Assembly (NCBI GenBank): GCA_964596345.1
Contig: CAZQSZ010000008.1
Span: forward strand, 62,001 to 126,000
Direction of reading: 5' to 3'
DNA from: CADEDV01 sp964596345
Lineage (GTDB): Bacteria > Bacteroidota > Bacteroidia > Chitinophagales > Chitinophagaceae
Length of the DNA: 64,000 nt
Shown here: in pieces, positions 34,866 to 43,721 of the stretch
How the letters are laid out: each line of letters starts with the position of its first letter
Numbering within the stretch: the first letter of the stretch is position 1
Notes under the pieces: generated by a model
Told to the model about the DNA's origin: nothing
The model's input: only the letters and a program-made list of their open reading frames with translations
Databases searched by the model: none
Program-made: the position numbers and the translations under genes

Positions 34866-35270
34866 ATGAAAAATATATTCTGTGTTATCGTTATTGCTTT
34901 TTTATGTAATGCGTTTTTTTTGGGTTGTGCTGTATATTCAACAGCAACTACAAATAAGTGGTTAGAATACGAATTACCACCTTCTAAGATTAAAAAAAAT
35001 GGTTCTTCTTTTTTTGAAGGAAAACTGTCCGATGGCTCTATGTTCTCTATATTTTATGATAACGAAATTGATAATGATGGAGAGTTTTACTATGCTGTGT
35101 TAATGCAAAATTGGGGTTGGACAAGGAATGGTGATACATGGTCTGCGAAACAGGGTTCTCGTAGAGAAAAAAGAGGTCATATTTATATTAATCCTAAAAG
35201 AGGTGTAGCAGTTTATTTTTACCCAGAGAAACATTTTAATGCTTTTAAAGTAAATATTTATAATAATTAA
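34866..35270 (+). CDS. Orphan small lipoprotein in the AT-rich island
   Basis: 134 aa from ATG 34866. Signal with lipobox FLGC (about residue 21). The mature part is polar with aromatic residues (FFEGKLSDGSMFSIFYDN, LMQNWGWTRNGDTWS, RGVAVYFYPEKHF). No family recognised. It is strongly AT-rich, separated from the RT gene by ~220 bases without genes, and probably arrived as independent cargo. Confidence 0.65.
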   Translation: MKNIFCVIVIAFLCNAFFLGCAVYSTATTNKWLEYELPPSKIKKNGSSFFEGKLSDGSMFSIFYDNEIDNDGEFYYAVLMQNWGWTRNGDTWSAKQGSRREKRGHIYINPKRGVAVYFYPEKHFNAFKVNIYNN

Positions 35271-35364
35271 GCCGACGACTAACTATTCGGCTTGGCAATA
35301 TGGCGTGGCGACGATTATATTCTCAAATTTTAAAGGACGAAACTAACTCCCCGCAACTTTTTAG

Positions 35365-35395
35365 TTTGACTTTGACATAAATGGCTTAACTTTTG
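35365..35395 (+). promoter_or_regulatory. Candidate promoter of the rhodanese gene
   Basis: TTTG (35365-35368), an 18-base spacer and TAACTTTTG (35387-35395), one base longer than TAnnTTTG. It ends 23 bases before the ATG. Confidence 0.4.
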
Positions 35396-35418
35396 AATCC
35401 AAACAAAACAGGAAATCT

Positions 35419-35796
35419 ATGGCCAAATCTGCATCTGAATTTGTAAAAGAAGCCAAGCAACAGGTTCAAAACCTTACCCCGGCTGAAGTTTCGGAAGAAT
35501 TGTCAAGGGGTGATGTTGTCTTGATTGACATCCGGGAAAGCGAAGAGCTGAAACAGAATGGCAAAATCGCCAATTCAGTTCACGCATCGAGGGGCATGCT
35601 TGAATTCTACGCCGATCCGGCACTTCCCTACCATAAACCAGAATTTGAAAAAACAAAAAGAATAATCCTTCATTGTGCATCGGGTGGACGTTCCGCCCTG
35701 GCGGCATTAACACTTCAACAAATGGGTTATGAAAATGTCGCTCATCTTGATGGTGGAATAAAAGCCTGGAAAGATGCAGGATTGCCAACAGAATAA
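35419..35796 (+). CDS. Single-domain rhodanese-like sulfurtransferase
   Basis: 125 aa. The rhodanese fold is seen in LSRGDVVLIDIRESEELKQNGKI (about 28-50) and the active-site loop HCASGGRSALAAL, with the persulfide-forming Cys followed by a CxxGGRS loop. The C-terminus has LDGGIKAWKDAGLP, a typical rhodanese ending. Cytoplasmic (no signal). It probably moves sulfane sulfur; the acceptor is unknown. It lies just right of the AT-rich island with normal composition. Confidence 0.92.
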   Translation: MAKSASEFVKEAKQQVQNLTPAEVSEELSRGDVVLIDIRESEELKQNGKIANSVHASRGMLEFYADPALPYHKPEFEKTKRIILHCASGGRSALAALTLQQMGYENVAHLDGGIKAWKDAGLPTE

Positions 35797-35902
35797 CCCG
35801 GGATCAACTGGTTCCCGGTTATCTAAATTTATTGCATTGTAAACATAGGGTGGATTTTGCGCAGAGCATTCATCAACAGTATACTGGAAAAAGCAGAACG
35901 GT

Positions 35903-35937
35903 AAAAACCCGGAGCCGTTTTGGCAAACGGCTCCGGG
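35903..35937 (-). terminator. Rho-independent terminator of the bestrophin gene
   Basis: Perfect 13-bp stem CCCGGAGCCGTTT / AAACGGCTCCGGG with a 4-base loop, followed on the minus strand by T5. It lies 12 bases beyond the bestrophin stop. Confidence 0.9.
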
Positions 35938-35948
35938 CCAACAGGCTG

Positions 35949-36977
35949 CTAAAGCATATAATAAAGCGGCTTTTGTGGTACGGCATTATCGGCAACCATT
36001 TCTTTACCAGTACTTTCTTCCCGGCTGTATTTTGTTTTATACAACTTGGCCCCGCCCGAAAGCGGTTCCGTATCGGCAACGACGGCCACAGTTAGTTTGC
36101 CTTTGTTATACAGGTCTGTACCATACAACTGTTCCAGGTTTTTTTCAATGCTTTGTGCAATAGTGGTCATGGGTGTATCGGTAGGTTTGTTTTCAAAAGG
36201 GTCCTGCAAGTGTATCGCCATTTTTTCTATCAGTAAAAAACTGGCCGAGATGGCTACCACCAAGGGCACTTCAAATAAACCAAAATACTCTATCACACCA
36301 AAAGGCAGCAGGGCAATAAACAGCATCATAGACATGTGGATGTACAAACTGTAGGTACTTGGAAATACAGTGTTCTTGATGCGTTCGCATTTTCCCATGG
36401 CATCACACAGGCGGGAGATCGTTCTGTCTAATTCAATTTGCTGGAAGCGGTTGATCCAGCCTTCTTCCAATGCCAGCTGTATATCCCTTCCCATCAGGTC
36501 AATCAGTGCCGCAGGCACATTATCTATTTGCCGCACATACTCCAGTTCTCTTTTATCAAGGTATTTGTCCAATCCTTTCAGCACATTTTGCCGGCGCAGG
36601 TGCCTGCCTAAACTATAGGTCCAGGCTATCTGCCGGCGGATCATCCGTTGCCTGAAGTTTTCCAGGTCTTCATTGTCACTATCCATCGGCGTAAAAGAAG
36701 TGACCTGCCGGGCAAGGGTACGGGAGTCATTTACAATGGCGCCCCAGATGTGGCGGGCTTCCCACCAGCGGTCGTATGCCTGGTTACTTCTGAAACCCAG
36801 CAACAATGAAATGACCGTGCCCAATATCATCGGCACCGAAACAGGGATGGAAATACGGGTAAGATGATATTGCTGGTACAGAATAGAAACAAGAATGGCG
36901 TACACGGTAATTATAATGATCTCTGTCCTGATCTTTCCGAAAACATACTTAAAGGGAATATTTTTTTGTAATAACAT
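35949..36977 (-). CDS. Bestrophin-family (UPF0187) ion channel
   Basis: 342 aa from the ATG complement at 36975-36977, where the typical N-terminus MLLQKNIPFKYVF begins. Bestrophin hallmarks: PMILGTVISLLLGFRSNQAYDRWWEAR (TM helix plus the conserved RxNxxYxRWWEAR block), and paired hydrophobic helices (LYIHMSMMLFIALLPFGVIEYF, VPLVVAISASFLLIEKMA) followed by DPFENKPTDTPM. Bacterial bestrophins form pentameric ion channels. It is followed upstream on the same strand by a universal stress protein gene. Confidence 0.92.
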   Translation of the reverse strand: MLLQKNIPFKYVFGKIRTEIIIITVYAILVSILYQQYHLTRISIPVSVPMILGTVISLLLGFRSNQAYDRWWEARHIWGAIVNDSRTLARQVTSFTPMDSDNEDLENFRQRMIRRQIAWTYSLGRHLRRQNVLKGLDKYLDKRELEYVRQIDNVPAALIDLMGRDIQLALEEGWINRFQQIELDRTISRLCDAMGKCERIKNTVFPSTYSLYIHMSMMLFIALLPFGVIEYFGLFEVPLVVAISASFLLIEKMAIHLQDPFENKPTDTPMTTIAQSIEKNLEQLYGTDLYNKGKLTVAVVADTEPLSGGAKLYKTKYSREESTGKEMVADNAVPQKPLYYML

Positions 36978-37051
36978 ACTGCTAGTTTTACTGACAACTG
37001 CTTTTCGATACAACAGCGGTTATGCTCTTGCAGGAATTGTCATCTGCTGAT

Positions 37052-37558
37052 TTAATACGCACCTGCCTTTTCATTGACCAGCTTTGGCTCCGCAACAAGT
37101 AAAGTTTTGTTGCTGAATACCGGCTCTCTTTTCCGGGGAATTTCTCTGATCACAGGTACACCGCATTTCACAAACAGGTTTATGGGGTTAACGCTTTGCT
37201 TGTGCACTTTTGAAAACACATACTGCTCCGGGCAGAAGATCATATCAACATCATTGGCTTCTGCAAAATTTCTGAACATAGCCCTGGTATCTCCATTCAT
37301 GCAGCGCACAATTATTTTACTGATTCGCTGCGGATAATCATCCTTCAGCTGTTTACAAGCCTGGCGGAATGCCTCTGTCATCAACTCTGCCGAAGGTTCT
37401 TTGTAACCGGGCCGCAGCAGTTCAAAAGGAAGAGCTGATTGCTCAAAAGCATGAAAGAGAATAAGCGTCACTTTCATATCGGCTGTGCAGCCCAGTGCCT
37501 GCTCAGCCAGTTTTAAAGAAGCAGGGTTAAAGTCGGTAGGTACTAAAATGTTTGCCAT
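37052..37558 (-). CDS. UspA-type universal stress protein
   Basis: 168 aa from the Met in MANILVPTDFNPASLKLAEQA; one alternative start lies two codons upstream. The first half follows the Usp Rossmann-like fold (MKVTLILFHAFE). The second half (ANDVDMIFCPEQYV, VNPINLFVKCGVPVIREIP) corresponds to the Usp strand-helix where ATP binders carry G-x2-G-x9-G, which is not preserved, so this looks like a non-ATP-binding Usp. It is the gene before bestrophin on the same strand. Confidence 0.82.
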   Translation of the reverse strand: MANILVPTDFNPASLKLAEQALGCTADMKVTLILFHAFEQSALPFELLRPGYKEPSAELMTEAFRQACKQLKDDYPQRISKIIVRCMNGDTRAMFRNFAEANDVDMIFCPEQYVFSKVHKQSVNPINLFVKCGVPVIREIPRKREPVFSNKTLLVAEPKLVNEKAGAY

Positions 37559-37704
37559 ACTCATTTGATTTTTTATAAATCAAAAATGATGTTGCAACAT
37601 TAGAGAGTGCTAAAGACCAGAAAAAAATTCTCTTAGAAAGGGATTAGAGAAAAATTAGAGTATTAGAAAGGTTTAATCTATCCGTCATTGTTTTGTTTAA
37701 GAGC

Positions 37705-39075
37705 TCAACAAAGTGGTAAAACGATCTTAACCGTGGTTCCTATATTGACAGCAGAGCTTACTTCGATTGCTCCTTTATGCAAGCGGATAATATTATTGGA
37801 CAATGGCATCCCGATGCCATATCCTTCATACTGCTTTGTATTGGAAGCCCTGAAAAAAGGATTATAAATATATTTCAGTTCTTCGGTCGGGATACCGATC
37901 CCTTTGTCCGTAACCCATATTTCGGCGTTCTTTTCTCCAAAAGACAGGAGGATACTTACCTTGTTGTTATCAGAATACTTGCAGGCATTGATGACAATAT
38001 TACCAATGGCCATGACCAGCAGGTTATAATTTCCCTTTATGCTGGTACTTGCTTCATCTTCGGGCATTGAATCAATATTGATCTCAATATTATTTTCGGG
38101 TATAATAGCATCACAATTTTCCTTCACATCAAATAATAGCTGGTCGAGACGGATGATTTCCCAGCGCTGTTTTTTCCCGTCGAACCCGGTTTGTGCCAGC
38201 GACAAAAGCCCCCTGGTGAGTTCCTGTAATTTTTCCGCCTGCCGGGTTATTTGCTGCAAACTTTGCTGGTAGCCTTCAATCGTTCTTTCTTTAGAAAGGG
38301 CAAAATCTGCTTCGGCCACAATAGAAGTAAGCGGTGTTCTGAACTCATGAGAAGCATTACTGATAAAATTATTCTGAATTTCAAAAGCCGTTTCAAGCCT
38401 GTTCAGCATCAGGTTGAATGTACTGGTCAGTTCAGCAATCTCATCTGCGCCTTCTAATTCTTTCAGCCGCAGATGCAGATTTCCTTCGTTTATCTGCTTC
38501 ACCCTGTTGATGGTGTCCCTGATTGGTTTGAATGTCTTTTTGGAAAAATACAATCCGACACTGTAAATAAGCACAACAGCACAGATAAGTGTAACCAGTT
38601 TAATTATGGCCAGGTGCCGCATCATTTCGCTGCCATACTCGTTGGTTGCCGATTTAATAACAATAAAATTTCCTGTTTCATCTTTATACAATAACCCTGC
38701 AAAATGCCTGAACCGGATTTGCTCAAAAACAGTAGCTCCATTGGCTTTTATGATAGCCGCTACATAATCGTTTGTAAGGGGTTTGCGCAGTGGTTCTGTT
38801 ACTTTACCGGACAGGCTGTCCACTTTCAGGACATAGGCTTCCTCTTCCGGCAGCCGCTCCAGGTATTGCTTTTCAATTTCCCGGAATGCTTCCGTGGAAA
38901 CTTCATTGTGTTCAAACCGGAATTTGGCAGAGATCCGGGCTCTTAACTCCAGCCGTTTATGAAAATCATTATTCGCAAACGAACTGATAAAAAAATACAC
39001 CACGATATTCAGTATCAGGAAAATGGTGCCTGTAAGGATCGTAAAAAGGATCGTGGTTTTCGTCTGGATCTTCAT
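37705..39075 (-). CDS. Sensor histidine kinase of an OmpR-type two-component system
   Basis: 456 aa. TM1 about 9-32, a periplasmic sensor about 33-152, TM2 about 155-177, HAMP about 178-230, HisKA with the phospho-accepting His in SNASHEFRTPL (H243), and HATPase_c with the N box (NIVINACKYSDNN), G1 (DKGIGIP), F box and GYGIGMPLS (G2). It is complete and probably active. Its start is 13 bases downstream of the response-regulator stop, so the pair forms an operon. The signal is unknown. Confidence 0.93.
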   Translation of the reverse strand: MKIQTKTTILFTILTGTIFLILNIVVYFFISSFANNDFHKRLELRARISAKFRFEHNEVSTEAFREIEKQYLERLPEEEAYVLKVDSLSGKVTEPLRKPLTNDYVAAIIKANGATVFEQIRFRHFAGLLYKDETGNFIVIKSATNEYGSEMMRHLAIIKLVTLICAVVLIYSVGLYFSKKTFKPIRDTINRVKQINEGNLHLRLKELEGADEIAELTSTFNLMLNRLETAFEIQNNFISNASHEFRTPLTSIVAEADFALSKERTIEGYQQSLQQITRQAEKLQELTRGLLSLAQTGFDGKKQRWEIIRLDQLLFDVKENCDAIIPENNIEINIDSMPEDEASTSIKGNYNLLVMAIGNIVINACKYSDNNKVSILLSFGEKNAEIWVTDKGIGIPTEELKYIYNPFFRASNTKQYEGYGIGMPLSNNIIRLHKGAIEVSSAVNIGTTVKIVLPLC

Positions 39076-39088
39076 ATGGCTGTTTTGC

Positions 39089-39766
39089 TTACGCTTTCAG
39101 CATATACCCCATGCCTACTATTGTTTGAATAAATTTTCTTTCCGGGTTGCTGCTGATTTTTTTGCGCAGGTAATTAACATAAACATCCACTACATTAGTT
39201 CCCATATTAAAATCAATACCCCACACTTTCTCCAGTATTTCCATTCTTGAAAGCACCCTGTTCTTATTGCGCACAAAAAATTCCAGCAGGCGAAACTCTG
39301 TTGAAGTAAGTGCTAGAGGAACTCCGTCCTGCTCCACCAGCCTGGATTTAAAATCAATCTTAATGCTGTCCAGGTACTGCACATCTTCTTCATCCTGTAC
39401 AACCAGGCTCTTTCTGCGGTTAAGTGATTTGAGTCGGGCTTCCAGCTCAGCAAATTTGAATGGTTTTACCAGGTAATCATCCCCTCCTGCATCAAGGCCT
39501 GCAACAATATTTTCAGTTGTGCCCAATGCCGTCAGAAATAATATGGGTGAATTGATCTTATTTTCCCGCAGCTTCCTGCACAATTCCATACCGCTCATTC
39601 CCGGTAACATAATATCCAGGATCAGCACATCGAAACTATGGGCCAATGCCATCTGTAGCCCTACATGACCGTCAGGAGCTACTGAAATACTATACCCTTT
39701 CTCTGTAAGGCCCTTATTAATAATACCTGCAACATAGGGTTCGTCTTCTACCAATAGTACTTTCAT
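39089..39766 (-). CDS. OmpR/PhoB-family response regulator
   Basis: 225 aa from the Met of MKVLLVEDEPYVAGI. The receiver has the acidic pair (VEDE), the phospho-acceptor Asp in LILDIMLPGMSG (about 51) and the Lys in LVKPFKFAELE. The C-terminal winged helix (about 130-225) ends with GTNVVDVYVNYLRKKI and TIVGMGYML, typical of Trans_reg_C. It is transcribed ahead of the histidine kinase gene, with which it pairs. Confidence 0.95.
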   Translation of the reverse strand: MKVLLVEDEPYVAGIINKGLTEKGYSISVAPDGHVGLQMALAHSFDVLILDIMLPGMSGMELCRKLRENKINSPILFLTALGTTENIVAGLDAGGDDYLVKPFKFAELEARLKSLNRRKSLVVQDEEDVQYLDSIKIDFKSRLVEQDGVPLALTSTEFRLLEFFVRNKNRVLSRMEILEKVWGIDFNMGTNVVDVYVNYLRKKISSNPERKFIQTIVGMGYMLKA

Positions 39767-39995
39767 GAAAAATTTAATATAATTAATACCCGATATAAAA
39801 ATTAACGGGCTTAAAAATACAACCAACAGGTATATTTGTTCAGCGGGAATTGTAACCTGTCTGTAATTAATTATTAAACATCCTGTTTCCCGGCAGAATA
39901 AATGCTCCTTTACAATTGCTTGCGGGGACTACAAGAGGAGATAGCAAGAACCTGATCCTGCCGCACAACCAGTATACTTTGTAACACGAGATACA

Positions 39996-40634
39996 CTATT
40001 TGATCTTCTCCTTCGGCCGTTTCACTTTTTGCACCGGTGCATTATCCTTCCAGCGCCACAGGTGTACACAGGCATAAGTGCGGTAAGGGCTCCAGCGGGC
40101 AGATATGCGTAAGAGGTCTTCTTTGAATTGTTTTTTATCGCTGCGGTCTAATTGATACAACCCGATCATGGCGTTTTGTATGCCCAGGTCATCAATGGCA
40201 AATACATCTTCCCGGCCCAGGGCAAACATCAGTAACATTTCCACGGTCCACCGGCCCACTCCTTTAATAGTCACCAGGTAGCTGATCACTTCTTCATTGC
40301 TCATCTTACCCAGCTTTTGGGCGTCCATCCCAAAATCAAGTTCAAACTGCGCCACATTTTTTACATAGCTCACTTTGGCATTACTGAGCCCGATGGCCCT
40401 TAATTGTTCCGAAGGAGTGGCGATGATTTGCTGAGCCGTGGGTTCCTTGCCCCCGTATAATTGAATGAACCGTTTATAGATCACATCCGCCACTTTGGTA
40501 CTCAGCTGCTGGCTCATAATGGAGGCACAGAGATAGATGCAGATATTCTTCCGCTTCTTTAATTGATGCGGTTCAGCAGCAGCCAACAGTTTTTTCAGCT
40601 TTTTGTCTTTGGATAAATGGGCGATGTACTCCAT
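39996..40634 (-). CDS. AlkA-like DNA-3-methyladenine glycosylase (HhH-GPD)
   Basis: 212 aa. HhH-GPD fold with ICIYLCASIMSQQLSTKVAD, the helix-hairpin-helix TIKGVGRWTVEMLLMFALG (about 124-142) and the catalytic Asp in VFAIDDLGIQ. The C-terminal SPYRTYACVHLWRW is typical of AlkA proteins. It removes alkylated purines. It lacks the N-terminal TBP-like domain of E. coli AlkA, so it is the short form. A second, divergent member lies at 59835-60494. Confidence 0.92.
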   Translation of the reverse strand: MEYIAHLSKDKKLKKLLAAAEPHQLKKRKNICIYLCASIMSQQLSTKVADVIYKRFIQLYGGKEPTAQQIIATPSEQLRAIGLSNAKVSYVKNVAQFELDFGMDAQKLGKMSNEEVISYLVTIKGVGRWTVEMLLMFALGREDVFAIDDLGIQNAMIGLYQLDRSDKKQFKEDLLRISARWSPYRTYACVHLWRWKDNAPVQKVKRPKEKIK

Positions 40635-40689
40635 ATTTTTTCAAATGAAAAATAAATATAGAGTATTGTGAGGAATGTGTCTGACACAT

Positions 40690-41442
40690 TTAAGCTTCGG
40701 CCCATAGTTTGAACTCTGCCACCCGGTCCCTGCTGATGACCATCTCTTCGGCCTGTGGTGCCCCTTTCACCGAGAGCTTTAACCGGCTATTGTAATAAGG
40801 CTTCACCTGCTGGATGGCATTGATGTTAACGATAAATCGCCGGTTGAGGCGAAAGAAATATTGCGGGTCTAATTGTTCTTCTAATCTTTCCAGTGTATGA
40901 TCCACGAGATAGCGGTTCCCTTCTGTATCCACGAGGTGAACGATCTTATTATCGGCCTGGAAAAAAGCGATACTAGTACTGTCAATAAAAAATAAACGCT
41001 GGCCTACTTTGCCCAGGAATCTTTTTTTATAGCGGCTGTGCTGCCACTCGGGCATCAGTTTATTGAAATCAACAGCAGAAAAAGAAACCGATAGGGATTT
41101 GAATTTATTGAATGCTGTACCCAATGCCTCCAGCGTTACCGGTTTTAAGATATAATCAATGCTGAACATTTTGAAGGCATCCAATGCATACTGGTCATAA
41201 GCCGTAGTAAAGATCACCGGTTTGTTATAGCTTACCTGTTTGAAGATCTCGAAGCTATGCCCGTCTGATAAATGAATATCGAGTAATAACAGGTCCGGGT
41301 GTGGCCGCTGCCGCAGGTATTGCACCGTTTCTTCAATGCTTTCCAGGCAGGCCAGTACTTCCACAGCCGGGTCATACTCTTTCAGGAGGGTTTGCAATCG
41401 TTCAGCCGCCAGTTTTTCATCTTCTACAATGATCACTTTCAT
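40690..41442 (-). CDS. LytTR-family response regulator
   Basis: 250 aa. Receiver domain with EDEK, phospho-acceptor Asp in LLLLDIHLSDG (about 57) and Lys in YILKPVTLEAL. The C-terminal LytTR DNA-binding domain (about 145-250) includes HTLERLEEQLDPQYFFRLNRRFIVNI, a hallmark. It lies 18 bases downstream of its partner LytS-type kinase. Such pairs control exported enzymes and biofilm functions in other bacteria; the targets here are unknown. Confidence 0.95.
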   Translation of the reverse strand: MKVIIVEDEKLAAERLQTLLKEYDPAVEVLACLESIEETVQYLRQRPHPDLLLLDIHLSDGHSFEIFKQVSYNKPVIFTTAYDQYALDAFKMFSIDYILKPVTLEALGTAFNKFKSLSVSFSAVDFNKLMPEWQHSRYKKRFLGKVGQRLFFIDSTSIAFFQADNKIVHLVDTEGNRYLVDHTLERLEEQLDPQYFFRLNRRFIVNINAIQQVKPYYNSRLKLSVKGAPQAEEMVISRDRVAEFKLWAEA

Positions 41443-41460
41443 AGCTGTATAAGTAGTTGG

Positions 41461-42489
41461 TTAATTAAGTTGCAGCAAAGGGAGTATCACTTCAAACTCC
41501 CCGGCTGTCTGCCTTATTATAACGTCCCTGCCGCTGATCAGTTCATACCGCTTCCTGATATTTTGCAACCCGATCTTCGTGGAGGGCTCCACCACCTGCC
41601 GGGGCTGCAGATTATTCTTCACCACCAGGGTCTGGGCACCATTAGCATGGATATCAATATGTAAAGGTTTATTCCGGGAAACTATATTGTGCTTGATCGC
41701 ATTTTCAATCAGCATTTGCAGGGCCGCCGGCACCACATGCCATGTTTTATAATGATCAGGAATATTGATGGCCACGGTCAATCCCTGGTCAAACCGTTTT
41801 TGCAGTAAGAAAAGATAGGGCTGAATAAATTCCAGCTCCGAACGAAGTTCCACCAGTTCTTTTTCCTGGTTGTTTAAGATATAGCGGTAAACCTTGGAGA
41901 ATTCTTCAATAAAATGATTGGCTTCGGGATTGTCTTTGATGACCATACCCGACAACACATTCAGGTTATTGAACAGGAAATGCGGGTTGATCTGGCTTTT
42001 GATCAGTTGCATCTGTGCCTGCGAACTGTTGCGCCGCAATTCTTCTGCTTCTGCCCATTGTCTCCGGTATTCCCGGAAGAAGAACAAAATCGCATTGAGC
42101 AAATGAAAGAATAAATTGATGAGGCTGGCATAGATAATATTGAGCTTAAGCGGGTTGCTGTTTTGTTCCCAGCTATACCCATGCAAAACATTTCCCACAA
42201 GGAACACCACCACTACGGCAGCTGCCAGTGCAACAAAATTGCCGGCAAAAAAGAAAAATGCCAGGAAGCGGATCTTTGTTTTAGGTGTAAGGAATCTTTT
42301 CTTTAACCCGGGTTTGATCAGCCGGTTCCCTTCCCAGGTCAAAAAAGTAATACCGGTAATGGTTAGCAGGGCATAATACCATTCAATATCAATATCGAAA
42401 TAATGATACACATTGCACAGGGCTGTGTTCATGAAAGTGTACAGCGAGAGCAACAGGATAAACAGGTATCTGTAACGGTGACTGAACAT
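41461..42489 (-). CDS. LytS-type membrane sensor histidine kinase
   Basis: 342 aa from ATG at 42489 (MFSHRYRYLFILLLSL). About four TM segments in residues 8-140, with no large periplasmic domain, then the His_kinase (PF06580) motif INPHFLFNNLNVLSG, whose His is phosphorylated, and an ATPase domain with LIENAIKHN and IGLQNIRKRYEL. It pairs with the LytTR regulator downstream. Confidence 0.93.
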   Translation of the reverse strand: MFSHRYRYLFILLLSLYTFMNTALCNVYHYFDIDIEWYYALLTITGITFLTWEGNRLIKPGLKKRFLTPKTKIRFLAFFFFAGNFVALAAAVVVVFLVGNVLHGYSWEQNSNPLKLNIIYASLINLFFHLLNAILFFFREYRRQWAEAEELRRNSSQAQMQLIKSQINPHFLFNNLNVLSGMVIKDNPEANHFIEEFSKVYRYILNNQEKELVELRSELEFIQPYLFLLQKRFDQGLTVAINIPDHYKTWHVVPAALQMLIENAIKHNIVSRNKPLHIDIHANGAQTLVVKNNLQPRQVVEPSTKIGLQNIRKRYELISGRDVIIRQTAGEFEVILPLLQLN

Positions 42490-42577
42490 ATAGCATTCCT
42501 TTAAGTAAGTCCCGCCCCGGTAATGGCCGGGACGGGACAAAGGTTTTTCAGAGGGGGTACCTGGTTATATGAATAAG

Positions 42578-43537
42578 TTAGGGTATCAAAACCCGGTCAA
42601 TCAGGTGTACAACACCATTCCGGCATACAATGTTCGTTGCGGTGATGTTGGAGCGGTTGCCGCCATTTCCATTACCGGTAATGGTGGGGCCACCGCCGGT
42701 TCCGTTGGTCAGGTTCACGGTAGTGTTACCTCCGGCCAGCATAGCCACATTTCCATTAGCCAGGTCAGAAGAGAAAGCCCTGCCACCTACAACATGGTAA
42801 CGCAATACTGCTAATAAAGTAGCTACAGGAATATCATCAATTTTTGAAAGGCTTAAAGCTCCCAGCAATTGGGTGAATGCTGCATTTGTAGGAGCAAACA
42901 CCGTAAGTGTTGCTGAACTTAATGTACCTGCTAATGAGGGATCACCACCGGGGCCATTGGTTGCTCTCAGTACTGCTTTTACTAAAGAATCCAACCCGGC
43001 AGCGGTTGCTGTTTCCACGATATTACCAGCCGGGGGAGTCAGTACACGGCCAATACGATGGATCACTCCATTGGAAGCATTCACATCAGCTTGTGTTACC
43101 TGGATACCATTTACAAAAACACCGGCTGCATTTTTAGTTACAAATACAGAGTCGCCGCTCGCTGTTGTTACTTTGGCATTGGGGCCAGCGGGTACATCAG
43201 CTGCTACCACTTTAGCACCGAGTGTATGATACAGAAGAATATTGGATACCTGTGCTGGTGTTAATGTATTCAATGCGGCCTGGTCAATACCAGCTGCTGC
43301 AAAAGCGGCATTATCGGGAGCAAATACCGTGAAAGGACCTGCGCCACTCAGGGTGCCCTGCAAATTTGCTTTCAATACAGCTGCTTCGAGGGTACTGAAA
43401 TCGCCACTGGCCACCACCACGCCGGTGATGGTATTATCTACAGCAGGTTCATCATCTTTTTCACAGCTGGCAAATACAACGGGTATACTTAAGGCCATCA
43501 TAAGACCTGTTTGACGGAAAAATTTTTTGAGTTCCAT
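42578..43537 (-). CDS. Lipoprotein with two fasciclin (FAS1) domains
   Basis: 319 aa. Lipoprotein signal with lipobox FASC (about residue 24). Two FAS1 domains, about 45-175 and 178-318, each with the H1 box (PFTVFAPDNAAFAAAG and LTVFAPTNAAFTQLL) and the H2-like YH motif (LLYHTLGAK and LRYHVVGGR), each ending in VIHRIGRVLTPP- or VVHLIDRVLIP-like strands. FAS1 lipoproteins act in surface adhesion. It lies upstream of the LytS/LytTR pair on the same strand, with an 88-base gap. Confidence 0.94.
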   Translation of the reverse strand: MELKKFFRQTGLMMALSIPVVFASCEKDDEPAVDNTITGVVVASGDFSTLEAAVLKANLQGTLSGAGPFTVFAPDNAAFAAAGIDQAALNTLTPAQVSNILLYHTLGAKVVAADVPAGPNAKVTTASGDSVFVTKNAAGVFVNGIQVTQADVNASNGVIHRIGRVLTPPAGNIVETATAAGLDSLVKAVLRATNGPGGDPSLAGTLSSATLTVFAPTNAAFTQLLGALSLSKIDDIPVATLLAVLRYHVVGGRAFSSDLANGNVAMLAGGNTTVNLTNGTGGGPTITGNGNGGNRSNITATNIVCRNGVVHLIDRVLIP

Positions 43538-43672
43538 AGTTAAATTGTTTTGTTTAAGTAAATGACAAAAACAAAAGCTTCCCGGTACGCACCGTGGAGT
43601 GAACCGTTATATACAGGGTGTGAATCGTAGCAGTGCAAGTGTGAGTTTGTTTAAGCTTTTTTCCGTGACAAT

Positions 43673-43700
43673 AAAAAACCCGGCGCTTTCGCACCGGGTT
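43673..43700 (-). terminator. Rho-independent terminator of cysS
   Basis: On the minus strand AACCCGG...CCGGGTT (7 bp plus 2 inner G-C pairs after one mismatch) followed by T6, 22 bases beyond the cysS stop. Confidence 0.85.
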
Positions 43701-43721
43701 GAAGAAGAATATAACCTGCTG

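Noticed and set aside
32562..35358. CGCAACT at 32562-32568 and 35352-35358 as island-flanking direct repeat
   Set aside because: Only 7 bases, no integrase and no attachment-site-like tRNA end; expected by chance over this distance.
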